From assembly GCA_024280375.1 (NCBI GenBank), contig JAJRQF010000133.1, positions 1-64,000 on the forward strand: a DNA stretch of 64,000 bases, in the 5' to 3' direction. A program made the translations under genes and the position numbers. The notes beneath the pieces were generated by a model, which was not told where the DNA came from, ran no database searches, and saw only the letters and a program-made list of their open reading frames with translations. This DNA comes from Alphaproteobacteria bacterium. Its GTDB lineage: Bacteria > Pseudomonadota > Alphaproteobacteria > Rhizobiales > Rhizobiaceae. This document shows positions 26,822 through 34,797 of the stretch, in pieces (within the stretch, counting starts at the first letter, position 1; every line of letters begins with the position of its first letter).

Positions 26822-27121
26822 ATGGATAAACAAACCCAGACCGAACTTGAGGCGGCGGCTTTTCGCTCGCTTGTTGGCCATTTGCAAAAACGCACAGATG
26901 TTCAAAATATTGATTTAATGATCCTGTCGGGCTTTTGCCGAAACTGCCTTGCCAAATGGTACAAAAAAGCCGCGCTCGAAGAGGGTGTCGAGATGGATTA
27001 TGATCAGGCACGTGAGGCGATTTATGGGATGCCTTACGGGGTCTATAAGGATAAGTTTCAGGCTAAGGCAACGGCAGAACAATTGGAGGCCTTTGACAAG
27101 GCAGACAAGGCTGTAATTTAA
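26822..27121 (+). CDS. DUF1244 protein
   Basis: A 99-residue protein covering the whole DUF1244 family, with the strongly conserved centre GFCRNCLAKWY near residues 41-51 and DYDQAREAIYGMPY near 63-76. The two cysteines in FCRNCL suggest a metal or redox site, but I know of no established function. It is placed 18 bp after tupC and 11 bp before tupA, on the same strand, so it is probably co-transcribed with the tungstate importer. That position hints at, but does not prove, a link with oxyanion or metal handling. Confidence 0.9.
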   Translation: MDKQTQTELEAAAFRSLVGHLQKRTDVQNIDLMILSGFCRNCLAKWYKKAALEEGVEMDYDQAREAIYGMPYGVYKDKFQAKATAEQLEAFDKADKAVI

Positions 27122-27132
27122 GAGATTTGCCA

Positions 27133-27972
27133 ATGAAAATGATATTGTTTTATCGCCTGGCTTTGACAATGAGCCTTGTGGTTTTTGCCAATGTTGTGAT
27201 GCTTGCGGCTGCGTTGGCGCAGCCAGTTACAATTATCGTTCAATCGACAACCTCGACGCAAAATTCAGGTTTGTTTGATTTTATCCTGCCAAAATTTACC
27301 GCACAAACAGGAATTACCGTCAATGTGGTTGCGGTTGGCACCGGTCAGGCCTTGAAAAATGGCCGCAATGGCGATGGTGATGTGTTGCTGGTTCATGCAA
27401 AATCTGCCGAGGAGCAGTTTATCAAGCGAGGCTTTGGGGTTAAGCGGTTTGATGTGATGTACAATGATTTCGTTATTATTGGCCCCAAAAATGACCCGGC
27501 TAAGCTTGGGGGAACGGTGGGCATTTTGGCGGCGCTGGCAAAAATTGTTCAGTCAAAATCGCCATTTATTTCGCGCGGCGATGATTCTGGAACCAATAAA
27601 AAAGAACTGCAACTTTGGCAGAAAGCCAAGATCAATATCGTTGAAAAGGGCGGTAGCTGGTATCGCGAAAGCGGTTCAGGCATGGGGGCAACGCTCAATA
27701 TTGCAGCCGGTATGAGCGCCTATACAATGAGTGACCGGGCCACCTGGCTGGCTTTTAAAAACAAGGCTGGCTTAAAGATTTTGAGTGAAGGTGATCCGCT
27801 GCTGTTTAATCAATATGGGGTGATGCTGATTAATCCTTCAAAGCACCCGCATGTGAATGAAAAAGAGGGACAAATTTTTATTGACTGGCTGACTGGCAAA
27901 GAAGGTCAATCTGCAATCGCCGCCTATAAGCTTGAAGGAAAGCAACTGTTCTTTCCCAATGCTGGAAGATAA
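27133..27972 (+). CDS. tupA: Tungstate ABC transporter substrate-binding protein
   Basis: The ATG at 27133 follows AAGAG at good spacing (a TTG two codons earlier is less likely) and gives 279 residues. A signal peptide ends near ALAQPV. The mature N-terminus VTIIVQSTTSTQNSGLFDFIL carries the TTSTQNSGL motif that binds the oxyanion in TupA. Further family blocks: GTGQALKNGRNGDGDVLLVHA, ISRGDDSGTNKKELQLW, and MGATLNIAAGMSAYTMSDRATW. The periplasmic protein captures tungstate for TupBC. It converges with the MarR gene. Confidence 0.93.
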   Translation: MKMILFYRLALTMSLVVFANVVMLAAALAQPVTIIVQSTTSTQNSGLFDFILPKFTAQTGITVNVVAVGTGQALKNGRNGDGDVLLVHAKSAEEQFIKRGFGVKRFDVMYNDFVIIGPKNDPAKLGGTVGILAALAKIVQSKSPFISRGDDSGTNKKELQLWQKAKINIVEKGGSWYRESGSGMGATLNIAAGMSAYTMSDRATWLAFKNKAGLKILSEGDPLLFNQYGVMLINPSKHPHVNEKEGQIFIDWLTGKEGQSAIAAYKLEGKQLFFPNAGR

Positions 27973-28005
27973 GGGCCCAATGCAGGAAAATAGACTGTTT
28001 CACAT

Positions 28006-28437
28006 TCAATGCTGGGAAAGGCGTTCCAGCAGATTTTTTAATTCAAGTTTCTCAGTGTTATTTAGCCCGCCATCAAAGTTTGGTTCGCATTTTTCCATGT
28101 CCTGCTTGCACTTATCAAATAGTTCAATGCCAAAATCGGTAATGAATACCAGAACCCGGCGATTGTCGTTTTCGTCCTGTTTGCGATGGACAAGTGCGCG
28201 GGAAACCATGCGATCTATGGTTTTCGACAGGGCAGAAAAGCTCATCAAAACCTGATCACACATCGAGCCGACCGCATGGCCCTCACCATCGGATAACATG
28301 GAAAGGATTCGCCATTGCTCAACCGGTAATTTCCGGGATTTAAGGGTGTCGAGCAATCTGCTGTTTACATGTTTATGCGCCCTTGCCAAGGCAAAGGCGA
28401 GGTCATCGGATTGGGCCATTTTGTTGCGGTCGGGCAC
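28006..28437 (-). CDS. MarR-family transcriptional regulator
   Basis: A 143-residue winged-helix regulator. The GTG start lies nine bases after GGAGG. The family pattern is clear: LPVEQWRILSMLSDGEG, the recognition helix LMSFSALSKTIDRMVSRALV near residues 64-83, and the wing RKQDENDNRRVLVFITDFG. It faces away from the AmiC-like gene and the amide operon. An inverted repeat lies 24 bp upstream of its start, consistent with autoregulation. Its ligand is unknown; aromatic acids or amide-derived acids would fit the context. Confidence 0.88.
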   Translation of the reverse strand: MPDRNKMAQSDDLAFALARAHKHVNSRLLDTLKSRKLPVEQWRILSMLSDGEGHAVGSMCDQVLMSFSALSKTIDRMVSRALVHRKQDENDNRRVLVFITDFGIELFDKCKQDMEKCEPNFDGGLNNTEKLELKNLLERLSQH

Positions 28438-28460
28438 TTGTTTGCCTCCTGATAATCCAA

Positions 28461-28473
28461 TGCAAATATTGCA
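28461..28473. promoter_or_regulatory. Candidate MarR operator
   Basis: TGCAAATATTGCA is an inverted repeat (TGCAA/TTGCA around ATA) 24 bp upstream of the MarR start, in the divergent intergenic space, where MarR proteins usually bind. The half sequence TTTACTTTCCT at 28496-28506 also recurs inside the palindrome at 29802. Confidence 0.4.
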
Positions 28474-28684
28474 CCAATAGCCTGCAAATCAGCAATTTAC
28501 TTTCCTGTTCAATTAATCATGAATTTGGTAATCGTCAACAGATTCCGTTGAGTTGCTCTCAATAAACGCGAAAAAAACTCCCAAAATATACATTGTGTAA
28601 TTGCGAAATTCATCGCAGACTGATGTGGCTTGAGCATAACAAAAACCGCCGGGCGACTGTAATACGGGAGATATATGCGCACAT

Positions 28685-29770
28685 ATGAGGCGATCAACCA
28701 GCTCAATTTCATCAAAGCGTTCAGACCTGCTTAGCGTTGGATTGTTTATTCCAACCAGTGGTGCTGCCGGAATATGGGGGCCGTCTTGCCGGGCCTGCGC
28801 GGAAATTGCCTCGGCTGAAATTAATCAGGCCGGCGGTATAAATGGTCGTGAAGTGGTTTTAAAAATATTTGACGCAGGTGATACGCCAGCAATGGTTGCG
28901 GGCACGGCCGAGGATTGTTTTTTTGATGGCGAAATTGATGCAATTGTCGGCATGCATACCAGCGATGTTCGTGAGGCGCTGGCGGGTGCCATTGGCAGTA
29001 AACTGCCTTACGTTTACACGCCGCTTTATGAGGGTGGTGAGCGCACGCCCGGGGTTTTTTGCATTGGGGAAACACCTGCCATGCAATTGTTACCGGCGGC
29101 CAGTGGGCTTTCTGAGCGTTATAAACTAAAGCGCTGGTATCTGGTTGGAAATGATTATATTTGGCCGCGCGCCAGCAATGCTGTGTTCCGCAAAAATCTC
29201 GCCACCACCGGCGGCACGGTTTGTGGTGAGAAATATCTGCCCTTTGGTACGACTGATTTCGATGCGCTTTTGGAAGATATTACTGCCAGCAAGGCTGATG
29301 CGGTTTTGGTGTCGCTGGTGGGTAGCGATACAATTCAATTCAATAAACAATTTGGCCGCTCGAAAATCGCGCAGAAAATATTACGACTATCCTGTGCGAT
29401 TGAAGAAAATGTTCTTTTGGGCATAGGGGCCGATTATAGCGATGGACTGTTTGCGGTTTCGGGCTATTTCAGCGACATCAATACGGCGAAAAACAATTCA
29501 TTCAAGGAACGCTATCACACGCGGTATGGTGCACCCGGCCCGCAGCTTAATTCGATCGGTCAGTCGATCTATGAAGGTATGCATTTTTTGAAAGCTCTTT
29601 CGGTTGAAAGCGAGACGACTGACTGGCGACTGGCGGACCAGAATATTGCCTATGATGGAACCCGCGATGCCGTGTTTTCAGCAAGTCATGGCATGAACTC
29701 GACCATATTTCTGGCCGAGGCTCATGGGCATAATTTGAAGGTTGTCGAGAATTATCCGCTCAGCCGTTAG
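28685..29770 (+). CDS. AmiC-like amide-binding protein (periplasmic-binding-protein fold, no signal peptide)
   Basis: The 361-residue protein belongs to the Leu/Ile/Val-type binding fold: VGLFIPTSGAAGIWGPSCRACAEIASAEIN at the start, then GGINGREVVLKIFDAGDTP. Several blocks follow Pseudomonas AmiC closely in order and spacing: YVYTPLYEGGERTPGV, YLVGNDYIWPRASNAVFRK, and GGTVCGEKYLPFG. The N-terminus is polar (MRRSTSSISSKRS) with no hydrophobic export segment, so it should act in the cytoplasm, like AmiC, which senses amides. No AmiR-type antiterminator is in the window. A strong GGGAG site lies 14 bases upstream, rather far; a short out-of-frame ATG lies closer to it. Confidence 0.75.
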   Translation: MRRSTSSISSKRSDLLSVGLFIPTSGAAGIWGPSCRACAEIASAEINQAGGINGREVVLKIFDAGDTPAMVAGTAEDCFFDGEIDAIVGMHTSDVREALAGAIGSKLPYVYTPLYEGGERTPGVFCIGETPAMQLLPAASGLSERYKLKRWYLVGNDYIWPRASNAVFRKNLATTGGTVCGEKYLPFGTTDFDALLEDITASKADAVLVSLVGSDTIQFNKQFGRSKIAQKILRLSCAIEENVLLGIGADYSDGLFAVSGYFSDINTAKNNSFKERYHTRYGAPGPQLNSIGQSIYEGMHFLKALSVESETTDWRLADQNIAYDGTRDAVFSASHGMNSTIFLAEAHGHNLKVVENYPLSR

Positions 29771-29801
29771 ACGCCTGCTCTGATTAATTTTGGTCATGGC
29801 A

Positions 29802-29827
29802 TTTTTACTTTCCTAGGAAAATAAAAA
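29802..29827. promoter_or_regulatory. 26-bp palindrome upstream of the amide operon
   Basis: The two 13-bp halves (TTTTTACTTTCCT and its complement) match at 12 of 13 positions. It lies 160 bp upstream of the flotillin gene and touches TTGACT (29827-29832), a possible -35 box. It could be an operator for the MarR or another regulator, or a bidirectional terminator after the AmiC-like gene. Confidence 0.45.
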
Positions 29828-29989
29828 TTGACTTCGAAGGTTATTCGGTCAATTCTTGCGTTCGACCAAGGCTTGTTGATCAATCGTTTGAGGCAAGTTT
29901 CAGGTGGGTGCGTAATTTCGCCTGCCTTTCGGCTGTTAAATGGGAAATCGTCATTTGATTAAGAACGCGAAGCAATAACGGGATTGGTA

Positions 29990-31573
29990 ATGGATATTTT
30001 TATTTCGCTCATTGTGATTGTCGTTGTTGTGGCAATCGGCATTGCATTCATGCAGCGGTTTTATCGCAAAGCTACGCGGGAGCGGGCCTTAATCCGCACC
30101 GGAGCAGGCGGTGAACGCGTGGTGCTTGATGGCGGTTTTCTGGCGCTGCCGTTCTTGCACCGGGTTGAGCAGATCAATATGCGAACCATGCGCCTGCAAA
30201 TCCGTCGGATGGGCGAGAAATCCCTGATGAGCGAAGACCGGTTGCGGCTGGATGCGGAAGTTGAGTTTTATCTGCGCGTTGAACCATCAATGGAAGGGGT
30301 GGCAACGGCGGCTCAATCGCTCGGCGCGCGCGCTTTAAACCCGGATGAATTGGGCAATTTATTCAATGGACGGTTCGTGGATGCTATGCAATCTGTTGTG
30401 GCGACCAAGACTATGGACCAGCTGCATGAGGACCGGGGTGGCTTTGTTAAAGCCGTGCGGGCGGAACTGGCCGAGGGAATGAAATCAAACGGATTGCGGC
30501 TGGAATCCGTATCGCTTACCCATCTTGATCAGGCGTCATTTGCTTCGCTGGATGAAAATAATGCGTTCAATGCGGTCGGTATGCGCCGCCTTGCGGAAGT
30601 GGTTTCTTCAAACAGGAAAAAACGCGCCGAAATTGAGGCGGACGCCGATGTTTCTGTGCGTCAGGTTCAGTTGGACAGTTTGAAACGTACACTGCTGATT
30701 GAAGAAGAACAGAAAAAAGCGGAAATTCAGCAAGTGCAAACCATTGAGGCTGCAAAGGCAAATTCTGCGGCCGCGACCGAACTTTCCCGGCAAAATGCCC
30801 AGATGGAAGCGGATCAGGGAAAAATCGGAGCTGATCTTGAAACCCGTAGGCGCGAGATTGAGCGAGACAAAGATTTACGCCAACACGAGGTGCAGGCATT
30901 GCTTGCAGCAGAATCTGCCAAAATTGAAAGTCAGATTGCCCTGGCTAAAAAGCGGGCGGAAGAAAATGCCATTATTGCTGAAACCGAACTGTCGCGGGAA
31001 TCTGTAATTGCCGCACAGGAGAAAATTCAGTCGGAAAAAGAACGTCTGGTTGCTGAACGTGAGTTGAATGCAGCTTTGATTAAAACCCGCCAACAAAGCC
31101 AAACCACCGAAGAACGCACCAAATCCGAGGTTAAAACTTTGCTTGAGACGGTGCAGGCCGAGGCAAAGGCTTCTGATTTACGCGCCGCCGCCAAGCGCTC
31201 AGAGCTGGCTGCGGAAGCAGAAGGCAAGGCTGCGTTGATAAAGGCAGAAAATCAACTGGCCCCGGAAATCATTGCCATGAAGCTCGATATGCATAAGATG
31301 GACAGATTGCCGGAGCTGGCTGAAAAAATGATGAAGCCGCTGGAAAAAATCGACTCCATCCGCATCAATCAGATTTCTGGTCTTGGCATAGGCGATAGTG
31401 GGCAGGCGCAGGCCGGGCCAATTGATGGCGTTGTGGATGGTGCGTTAAAACTTGCGCTGCAAATGCCGGCGATGAAAAAAATTGGTAAGTCTGTCGGGGT
31501 TAATTTTGATTTTGACGAAAAAGTGGAGAAGAAAAAAAGACCAGCTAAACCAAGTGGAAAATCCAAAAAATAA
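29990..31573 (+). CDS. Flotillin/SPFH-domain membrane protein (YqiK-like)
   Basis: The ATG at 29990 is preferred over a TTG two codons earlier. The 527-residue protein starts with a membrane segment (about 3-22), then an SPFH/PHB domain (about 30-200: RTGAGGERVVLDGGFLALP; LDAEVEFYLRVEPS), then a long Glu/Ala/Lys-rich coiled coil (about 205-430) and a basic lysine-rich tail. Flotillins form membrane scaffolds. It ends 19 bp before the binding-protein gene of the amide importer, so it is likely in the same transcript. A flotillin inside a transporter operon is uncommon and suggests a scaffold for the transporter or the amidase. Confidence 0.87.
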   Translation: MDIFISLIVIVVVVAIGIAFMQRFYRKATRERALIRTGAGGERVVLDGGFLALPFLHRVEQINMRTMRLQIRRMGEKSLMSEDRLRLDAEVEFYLRVEPSMEGVATAAQSLGARALNPDELGNLFNGRFVDAMQSVVATKTMDQLHEDRGGFVKAVRAELAEGMKSNGLRLESVSLTHLDQASFASLDENNAFNAVGMRRLAEVVSSNRKKRAEIEADADVSVRQVQLDSLKRTLLIEEEQKKAEIQQVQTIEAAKANSAAATELSRQNAQMEADQGKIGADLETRRREIERDKDLRQHEVQALLAAESAKIESQIALAKKRAEENAIIAETELSRESVIAAQEKIQSEKERLVAERELNAALIKTRQQSQTTEERTKSEVKTLLETVQAEAKASDLRAAAKRSELAAEAEGKAALIKAENQLAPEIIAMKLDMHKMDRLPELAEKMMKPLEKIDSIRINQISGLGIGDSGQAQAGPIDGVVDGALKLALQMPAMKKIGKSVGVNFDFDEKVEKKKRPAKPSGKSKK

Positions 31574-31592
31574 TACACCAAGGGAGAAGAAA

Positions 31593-32813
31593 ATGAAAAT
31601 TGATCGCAGAAAATTTGTGGCAGGAACAGCCGCCGCCGGTACTTTGGCATTCCTGCCCAAAATGGCCATGGCGGGCGAGACCATCAAGGTTGGCTCTATC
31701 CTTGATACGTCCGGTATTTTCGACCTTTACGGCAAGCCAATGGACAAGGCCGTAACGCTTGCCATTGAAGAATTAAATGCAGCTGGTGGTATTGCTGGGA
31801 AAATGCTTGAAAAAGTCGCCTATGACACCCAGTCCAATATGGCACTCTATACCCAGTTTGCCCAAAAGCTTACCCGTCAGGACAAGGTGGATGTGGTGCA
31901 TGGGGGCATTCTTTCAGCATCGCGTGAGGCCATTCGCCCAACATTGCGTAAGTCGAAAACCTTGTATTTTTACAATGTTCAATATGAGGGTGGCGTTTGC
32001 GACCGCAATATTTTCTGCACCGGTGTAACACCTGCCCAGCAGGCCGAAGTTCTGGTGCCCTATGCGATGGAGAAATGGGGCAAGAAAATCTACATTCTGG
32101 CCGCTGATTACAATTATGGCCAAATCACAGCCAAGTGGATTGAGCACTATGCGGGTAAAGCCGGTGGTTCCGTTGTAAAAACAGATTTCTTCCCGCTTGA
32201 TGTGGCTGATTTTGGATCAACTATTGCCAAAATTCAAGAAGCTGCACCGGATATGATCATGTCAGCGCTTGTTGGTGGCGCGCATCTTTCGTTCTATCGC
32301 CAGTGGGCGGCTGCCGGAATGAACAAGAAAATTCCAATGGCCTCCACCACGCTTGGTGCGGGTAATGAGCAGGTTGTTTTGACCAAGGAAGAGGGTGATG
32401 GCATTCTGCTTGCCTATTCCTTTTCCAAGGAACTTGATCGGCCTGAAAACAAGGCGTTTCTGGACAAGTGGCAAAAACGCTTTGGTTCGACCGACGACAT
32501 TCACGAGCTTGCGGTTGCGACCTATCAGGGTATGCATTTGTGGGGTGCTGGCGCTAACAAAGCTGGATCAGTGGAACGTGACAAAGTGGTGGAAGCGCTT
32601 GAATCCGGCGTTAGCATTACCGGCCCCAGTGGCAAGATCACCATTGACCCTAAAACCCACCATGTGGTGACTGATGTGCATATTGTTGAAGTTGGCGATC
32701 AAAAAATGAATGTGGTCAAAAGCTATGATCAACGCCAACCGGTTGATACCCAGGCAGTGTGCGATTTAAGCGCCAATCCGGGTGATACAACTCAATATGA
32801 AATCAAGATTTAG
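31593..32813 (+). CDS. Amide/urea-type ABC transporter substrate-binding protein, Tat-exported
   Basis: The frame runs upstream into the flotillin gene, but AGGGAGAAG followed by ATG at 31593 sets the start. The 406-residue protein begins with a twin-arginine signal (MKIDRRKFVAGTAAAGTLAF). The mature part is the branched-chain-amino-acid/urea/amide fold: IKVGSILDTSGIFDLYGKPM, AIEELNAAGGIAGKML, and YNVQYEGGVCDRNIFCTG, the last resembling UrtA/FmdD. It is related to the AmiC-like protein encoded at 28685. It probably delivers short amides or urea to the two permeases that follow. Confidence 0.87.
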   Translation: MKIDRRKFVAGTAAAGTLAFLPKMAMAGETIKVGSILDTSGIFDLYGKPMDKAVTLAIEELNAAGGIAGKMLEKVAYDTQSNMALYTQFAQKLTRQDKVDVVHGGILSASREAIRPTLRKSKTLYFYNVQYEGGVCDRNIFCTGVTPAQQAEVLVPYAMEKWGKKIYILAADYNYGQITAKWIEHYAGKAGGSVVKTDFFPLDVADFGSTIAKIQEAAPDMIMSALVGGAHLSFYRQWAAAGMNKKIPMASTTLGAGNEQVVLTKEEGDGILLAYSFSKELDRPENKAFLDKWQKRFGSTDDIHELAVATYQGMHLWGAGANKAGSVERDKVVEALESGVSITGPSGKITIDPKTHHVVTDVHIVEVGDQKMNVVKSYDQRQPVDTQAVCDLSANPGDTTQYEIKI

Positions 32814-32844
32814 TTCGCTCATCATTGAGTTAAACCTTGAATGA

Positions 32845-32870
32845 GGGCCGGATCCGTGAGGAATCGGCCC
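32845..32870 (+). terminator. Intercistronic hairpin between binding protein and permease genes
   Basis: GGGCCGGATCC and GGAATCGGCCC pair over 11 positions (one mismatch, one G-U) with a GTGA loop. No T tract follows. Such hairpins after binding-protein genes usually stabilise the upstream message and reduce read-through to the membrane genes. Confidence 0.55.
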
Positions 32871-32891
32871 CAATATCTCCGGGATTAAAAT

Positions 32892-33758
32892 ATGGATTAT
32901 GCCGCGGTTGTGATCGTGGAGATTTTATATGGTATCTCTGTGCTGGTTTTGATCAGTGCGGGGCTGGCCGTCGTATTCGGCATGATGCGGGTGATTAATC
33001 TTGCGCATGGTGAATTTATAACATTGGGTGGCTATGCAGCGATCACCGCCCACTCGCTGGGTGTGCCAATATTTATCTCGACTTTAATTGTTGCTCCCAT
33101 TGTGGTGGCGATATTCGGGCTGGTGGTTGAACGGCTGATTGTGCGTTTTCTCTATGGGCGGTTGATCAATACCATGCTCGCCACATGGGGGTTGAGCCTG
33201 TTGATGATAGGTGGAATGACCATGATTTTTGGCAATACCACCACCGGTATTCCAACTCCTATTTCAGGTTTCACGCTCGGGCGTTATCAGATGAGCGGCT
33301 ATAATCTGTTTGTCATTTTCATGGCCATTGTCACGGTTATGATAATTTACGGGGTTTTGAAAACCACGCGCGCCGGGCTTATCGCGCGCGGTGCCATGCA
33401 GAACCCCGAAATGGCCAATGCATTTGGCTATAATACCTCACGTATATATATGCTGACCTTCACCGCCGGAGCGGCGCTTTCGGGTCTGGCTGGCGGTGTT
33501 ATGGCTCCGCTTGTCGGGCTTAATCCAGCATCGGGGGCCAATTATATCGCCAAGGCTTTTATTACGGTGATTTCCGGCGGCACCTCTGTGGTTTCTGGTC
33601 TTTTATCCAGCGCCACCCTGTTTGGTTCGGTCTCGCAAATCGTCACCTTTATTTCCACATCGGTCGTCGGAGAAATCGCCCTGCTGATTGCAGCGGTCAT
33701 TTTGCTTCGACTACTGCCAACCGGCATAACCGGTCGTTTTTTGAAAGATCGGGTGTAG
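32892..33758 (+). CDS. ABC transporter permease, LivH/UrtB type
   Basis: A 288-residue inner-membrane permease with about eight spans. The HAAT-family signature VVFGMMRVINLAHGEFITLGGYAA lies near residues 25-48, and the cytoplasmic coupling loop GLIARGAMQNPEMANAFGYN near 160-180. It starts with ATG 22 bp after the hairpin described above. With the LivM-type subunit it would form the amide channel. Confidence 0.92.
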   Translation: MDYAAVVIVEILYGISVLVLISAGLAVVFGMMRVINLAHGEFITLGGYAAITAHSLGVPIFISTLIVAPIVVAIFGLVVERLIVRFLYGRLINTMLATWGLSLLMIGGMTMIFGNTTTGIPTPISGFTLGRYQMSGYNLFVIFMAIVTVMIIYGVLKTTRAGLIARGAMQNPEMANAFGYNTSRIYMLTFTAGAALSGLAGGVMAPLVGLNPASGANYIAKAFITVISGGTSVVSGLLSSATLFGSVSQIVTFISTSVVGEIALLIAAVILLRLLPTGITGRFLKDRV

Positions 33759-33759
33759 C

Positions 33760-34797
33760 GTGGGCGGTTTGAAAGAAATTGCGCTCACCATAATCGTGGG
33801 CCTGTTGTTGATGGTGTTGCTGCCATTGGGCGTCGATACGTTCACCCTGACTGTGCTTTGTATCTATGCACTGCTTGGGCTGAGCCTCGGATTCATCTGG
33901 GGGTTTGGCGGCATATTGTGCTTTGGGCAGGCGGCATTCTTCGGGCTTGGAGCCTATGCCTATGCGATTGCGGCGATTAATTTCGGCACGCCCTGGGCGC
34001 CATTTTTTATCGCCATCATTGTGCCTGCGCTGATTGCAGCGGTGTTTGGCGGCATGTTGTTTTTCGGTCGGCTAAACGATGTTTATCTGGCTGTTTTGAC
34101 GCTGGTTTTTACATTGATCCTGTACAAATTTATGAATGTGACAGCGGGTGAAAACTATGTAATCGGCAAGGCCCGGCTTGGCGGGTATAATGGTATCCCC
34201 GGTTTTGAAACCCTGTCGCTACCATGGGATCCATCTGAATATATTTATGGCGACAGCCTGTTTTATTTCTCGCTCACCTTGCTTCTGCTGGTTTTTCTGG
34301 GGCTGCGCTGGTTGCTCAAAAGCCCGTTTGGCCGGGTGATGATTGGGGTGCGTGAAAACGAGCTTCGGGCCGAATTGATGGGCTATGATGTTCGTATGGT
34401 CAAAACTGCCGTGTTCGCTATTGGTGGCGGTGTGGCCGGTCTTTCTGGCTGTCTTTATGCAAACTGGGCCGAGATTGTCACCCCCAATCTTTTCTCACTT
34501 GGCCAATCTGCCGAGGTGATTATCTGGGTGATTGTCGGCGGTGCCGGAACCCTGTTTGGCCCCATTTTGGGGGCGGCGATTATGGGCTATTTGAAGTTCC
34601 TTTTGGGCCAGCAGAGCCTGATTGATAACACGCTGGTGATGGGGGCTGTGTTGGTGCTGGCGGTGCTGCTTTTGCCACGCGGAATATTCCCGGTTATTAC
34701 CGATTTATTCACCCGTCGGGTCGGGCGCGGCAAAAAAGCCAATCGCAAGTCGTCTCGAAGAGGCCGCCGCAGAAGGGAGGGTTCCGATGCTAAATGA
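33760..34797 (+). CDS. ABC transporter permease, LivM/UrtC type
   Basis: A 345-residue permease starting with GTG one base after the LivH stop. The LivM signature GLSLGFIWGFGGILCFGQAAFFGLGAYAYAI is near residues 38-69, and the coupling loop GVRENELRAELMGYDVRMVK near 200-220. The C-terminus is extended and very basic (RRVGRGKKANRKSSRRGRRRREG), which is longer and more charged than usual for the family. The following ATPase start overlaps its stop by 11 bp. Confidence 0.92.
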   Translation: MGGLKEIALTIIVGLLLMVLLPLGVDTFTLTVLCIYALLGLSLGFIWGFGGILCFGQAAFFGLGAYAYAIAAINFGTPWAPFFIAIIVPALIAAVFGGMLFFGRLNDVYLAVLTLVFTLILYKFMNVTAGENYVIGKARLGGYNGIPGFETLSLPWDPSEYIYGDSLFYFSLTLLLLVFLGLRWLLKSPFGRVMIGVRENELRAELMGYDVRMVKTAVFAIGGGVAGLSGCLYANWAEIVTPNLFSLGQSAEVIIWVIVGGAGTLFGPILGAAIMGYLKFLLGQQSLIDNTLVMGAVLVLAVLLLPRGIFPVITDLFTRRVGRGKKANRKSSRRGRRRREGSDAK

